Notes under the pieces: model-generated | Databases searched by the model: none | What the model was told of the DNA's origin: nothing | What the model saw: the letters and a program-made list of their open reading frames with translations, nothing else | Shown here: positions 4,896 through 5,376 of the stretch, piece by piece | Numbering within the stretch: the stretch's first letter is position 1 | How the letters are laid out: the number at the start of each line of letters is the position of its first letter | Origin: an uncultured Clostridia bacterium | GTDB lineage: Bacteria > Bacillota > Clostridia > TANB77 > CAG-508 | DNA: 5,376 nucleotides | Assembly (NCBI GenBank): GCA_934153805.1 | Contig: CAKPFO010000062.1 | Coordinates: forward strand, 1-5,376 | Direction of reading: 5' to 3' | Position numbers and translations under genes: made by a program

Positions 4896-5009
4896 CTACG
4901 GAGATAAAGGATAGCGTGAAAATGCTGTATATATATTTGACTGTTTTGTAAAAAATGTAAAGAAAATGTAAAAAAAATGTAATAAAAAGGGGAAAAATAG
5001 CTTCCGTAG
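4896..5009. repeat. Distant inverted repeat CTACGGA/TCCGTAG in the intergenic region
   Basis: CTACGGA (4896-4902) and TCCGTAG (5003-5009) are exact inverted copies about 100 bases apart, and TTACT (4893-4897) also matches AGTAA (5011-5015). The bases between include the TGTAA repeats. The GC-containing arms stand out in this AT-rich gap, but a 7-base match could be chance. The whole 4887-5112 gap is 226 bases, with no open reading frame I can support. Confidence 0.25.
4947..4982. promoter_or_regulatory. Phased TGTAA direct repeats, possible regulator binding site
   Basis: TGTAA occurs at 4947-4951, 4956-4960, 4967-4971 and 4978-4982; the last three are exactly 11 bases apart and share AAAATGTAA. 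On the minus strand this reads as TTTACA-type hexamers separated by 5 bases, which resembles the PhoP-type Pho box TT(A/T/C)A(C/T)A known from Bacillus. The array lies about 70 bases upstream of the -35 box of the next gene, further than typical for an activator, and AT-rich background could produce it. Confidence 0.35.
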
Positions 5010-5049
5010 CAGTAAAAACGTTAATCTTAAAAAGTGCCAAAAATAGCCA

Positions 5050-5078
5050 TTTACTTAAAGTTATAAAAAAACTATAAT
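5050..5078 (+). promoter_or_regulatory. Probable sigma-A promoter for the secreted protein
   Basis: TTTACT (5050-5055), a 17-base spacer and TATAAT (5073-5078). Unlike the other three promoters, it lacks the TG extension. A second TATAAT at 5088-5093 has no matching -35 box. The expected start near 5085 gives a short leader that includes the ribosome binding site AAGGAG at 5101-5106. Confidence 0.6.
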
Positions 5079-5112
5079 AAAATTAATTATAATAATATAT
5101 AAGGAGAGAATA

Positions 5113-5376
5113 ATGAGAAGATTTAAACAAATTACATTAGAGAACAAATTGTTTAGAAAAATATTTATTACAACACTCTTAACTGTAAGTATGCTTATAA
5201 CTATGAAAACGTCGGTATTGGCTGCTACATTGCATTTTACTGATGGAGTACATAATGGAACCAGCGTGACAATAGGAGATAGAGATGGAATAGATTGGAA
5301 AAGAAACGAAACAGTTAGACCAGACAAGGGTGATGGAGATACAACAATAAATGGATTAACTGTTCCATATCATATA
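5113..5376 (+). CDS. Secreted protein with N-terminal signal peptide (partial, unknown function)
   Basis: The gene begins with ATG at 5113, with AAGGAG (5101-5106) 6 bases upstream, and stays open for 88 codons to the window edge. The N-terminus is a classic Sec signal: a basic segment (MRRFKQ..., with further K/R up to residue 16), a hydrophobic core IFITTLLTVSMLITM (17-31) and a likely signal peptidase I site around SVLAA (34-38), so the mature protein would begin near ATLHFTDG. The visible mature part (about 50 residues) is rich in Asp, Gly and Thr (VTIGDRDGIDW, RPDKGDGDTTING) and has no Cys, so it is not a lipoprotein. I recognise no domain in it; such a start is common among large Gram-positive surface proteins. 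It has its own promoter and follows a terminator, so it is a separate unit. Confidence 0.8.
   Translation, partial: MRRFKQITLENKLFRKIFITTLLTVSMLITMKTSVLAATLHFTDGVHNGTSVTIGDRDGIDWKRNETVRPDKGDGDTTINGLTVPYHI

Noticed and set aside
4937..4965. Possible promoter with TTGACT at 4937-4942
   Set aside because: No -10-like hexamer occurs 15 to 18 bases downstream.
4955..4982. CRISPR or tandem-repeat array
   Set aside because: The repeats are only about 9 bases with 2-base gaps, with no unique spacers or cas genes nearby.
5061..5327. Minus-strand 88-residue reading frame
   Set aside because: It is antisense to the signal-peptide gene starting at 5113 and covers that gene's promoter and ribosome binding site; the hydrophobic end is a product of AT-rich DNA.

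Overview
The window is strongly AT-rich DNA with standard-code genes all on the + strand. It has strong AGGAGG-type ribosome binding sites, frequent TTG starts, extended -10 promoters (TGATATAAT) and A/T-rich hairpin terminators. This points to a low-GC Gram-positive bacterium, most likely a Clostridia-type Firmicute. Stop codons are TAA and TAG only. Trp is read from TGG and no in-frame TGA occurs, so there is no sign of code reassignment.

Layout: (1) the last 51 codons of peptide chain release factor 1 (prfA), closed by a long hairpin terminator; (2) a lysophospholipid acyltransferase-like protein (356-1366) with its own promoter; (3) a 597-residue membrane-anchored protein of unknown function (1622-3415), with its own promoter, a structured 5' leader carrying an orphan Shine-Dalgarno sequence, and a GC-rich terminator; (4) a ZIP-family metal transporter (3550-4293), preceded by a large dyad that abuts its ribosome binding site; (5) a low-molecular-weight protein phosphatase related to YwlE/arsenate reductase (4388-4840), with its own promoter and a long AT-rich terminator; (6) a 226-base intergenic region with phased TGTAA repeats and a promoter; (7) the start of a secreted protein (from 5113), cut by the window edge.

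The genes look like separate transcription units rather than one operon, since most have their own promoter and/or terminator. From general knowledge, release factor 1, a Sua5/YrdC protein, a ZIP-type transporter and an LMW phosphatase often lie near each other in Firmicutes. Here no Sua5 gene lies between prfA and the phosphatase, and the acyltransferase and the unknown membrane protein occupy that interval.

The points most worth a second look are the unknown membrane protein with its STAB-SD-like leader, the dyad at the ZIP gene with a related dyad at its 3' end, the Ile in the phosphatase P-loop at the position that sets phospho-arginine versus phospho-tyrosine preference in YwlE, a tandem 17-residue duplication in the acyltransferase N-terminus, and the 11-base-phased TGTAA repeats upstream of the secreted protein.
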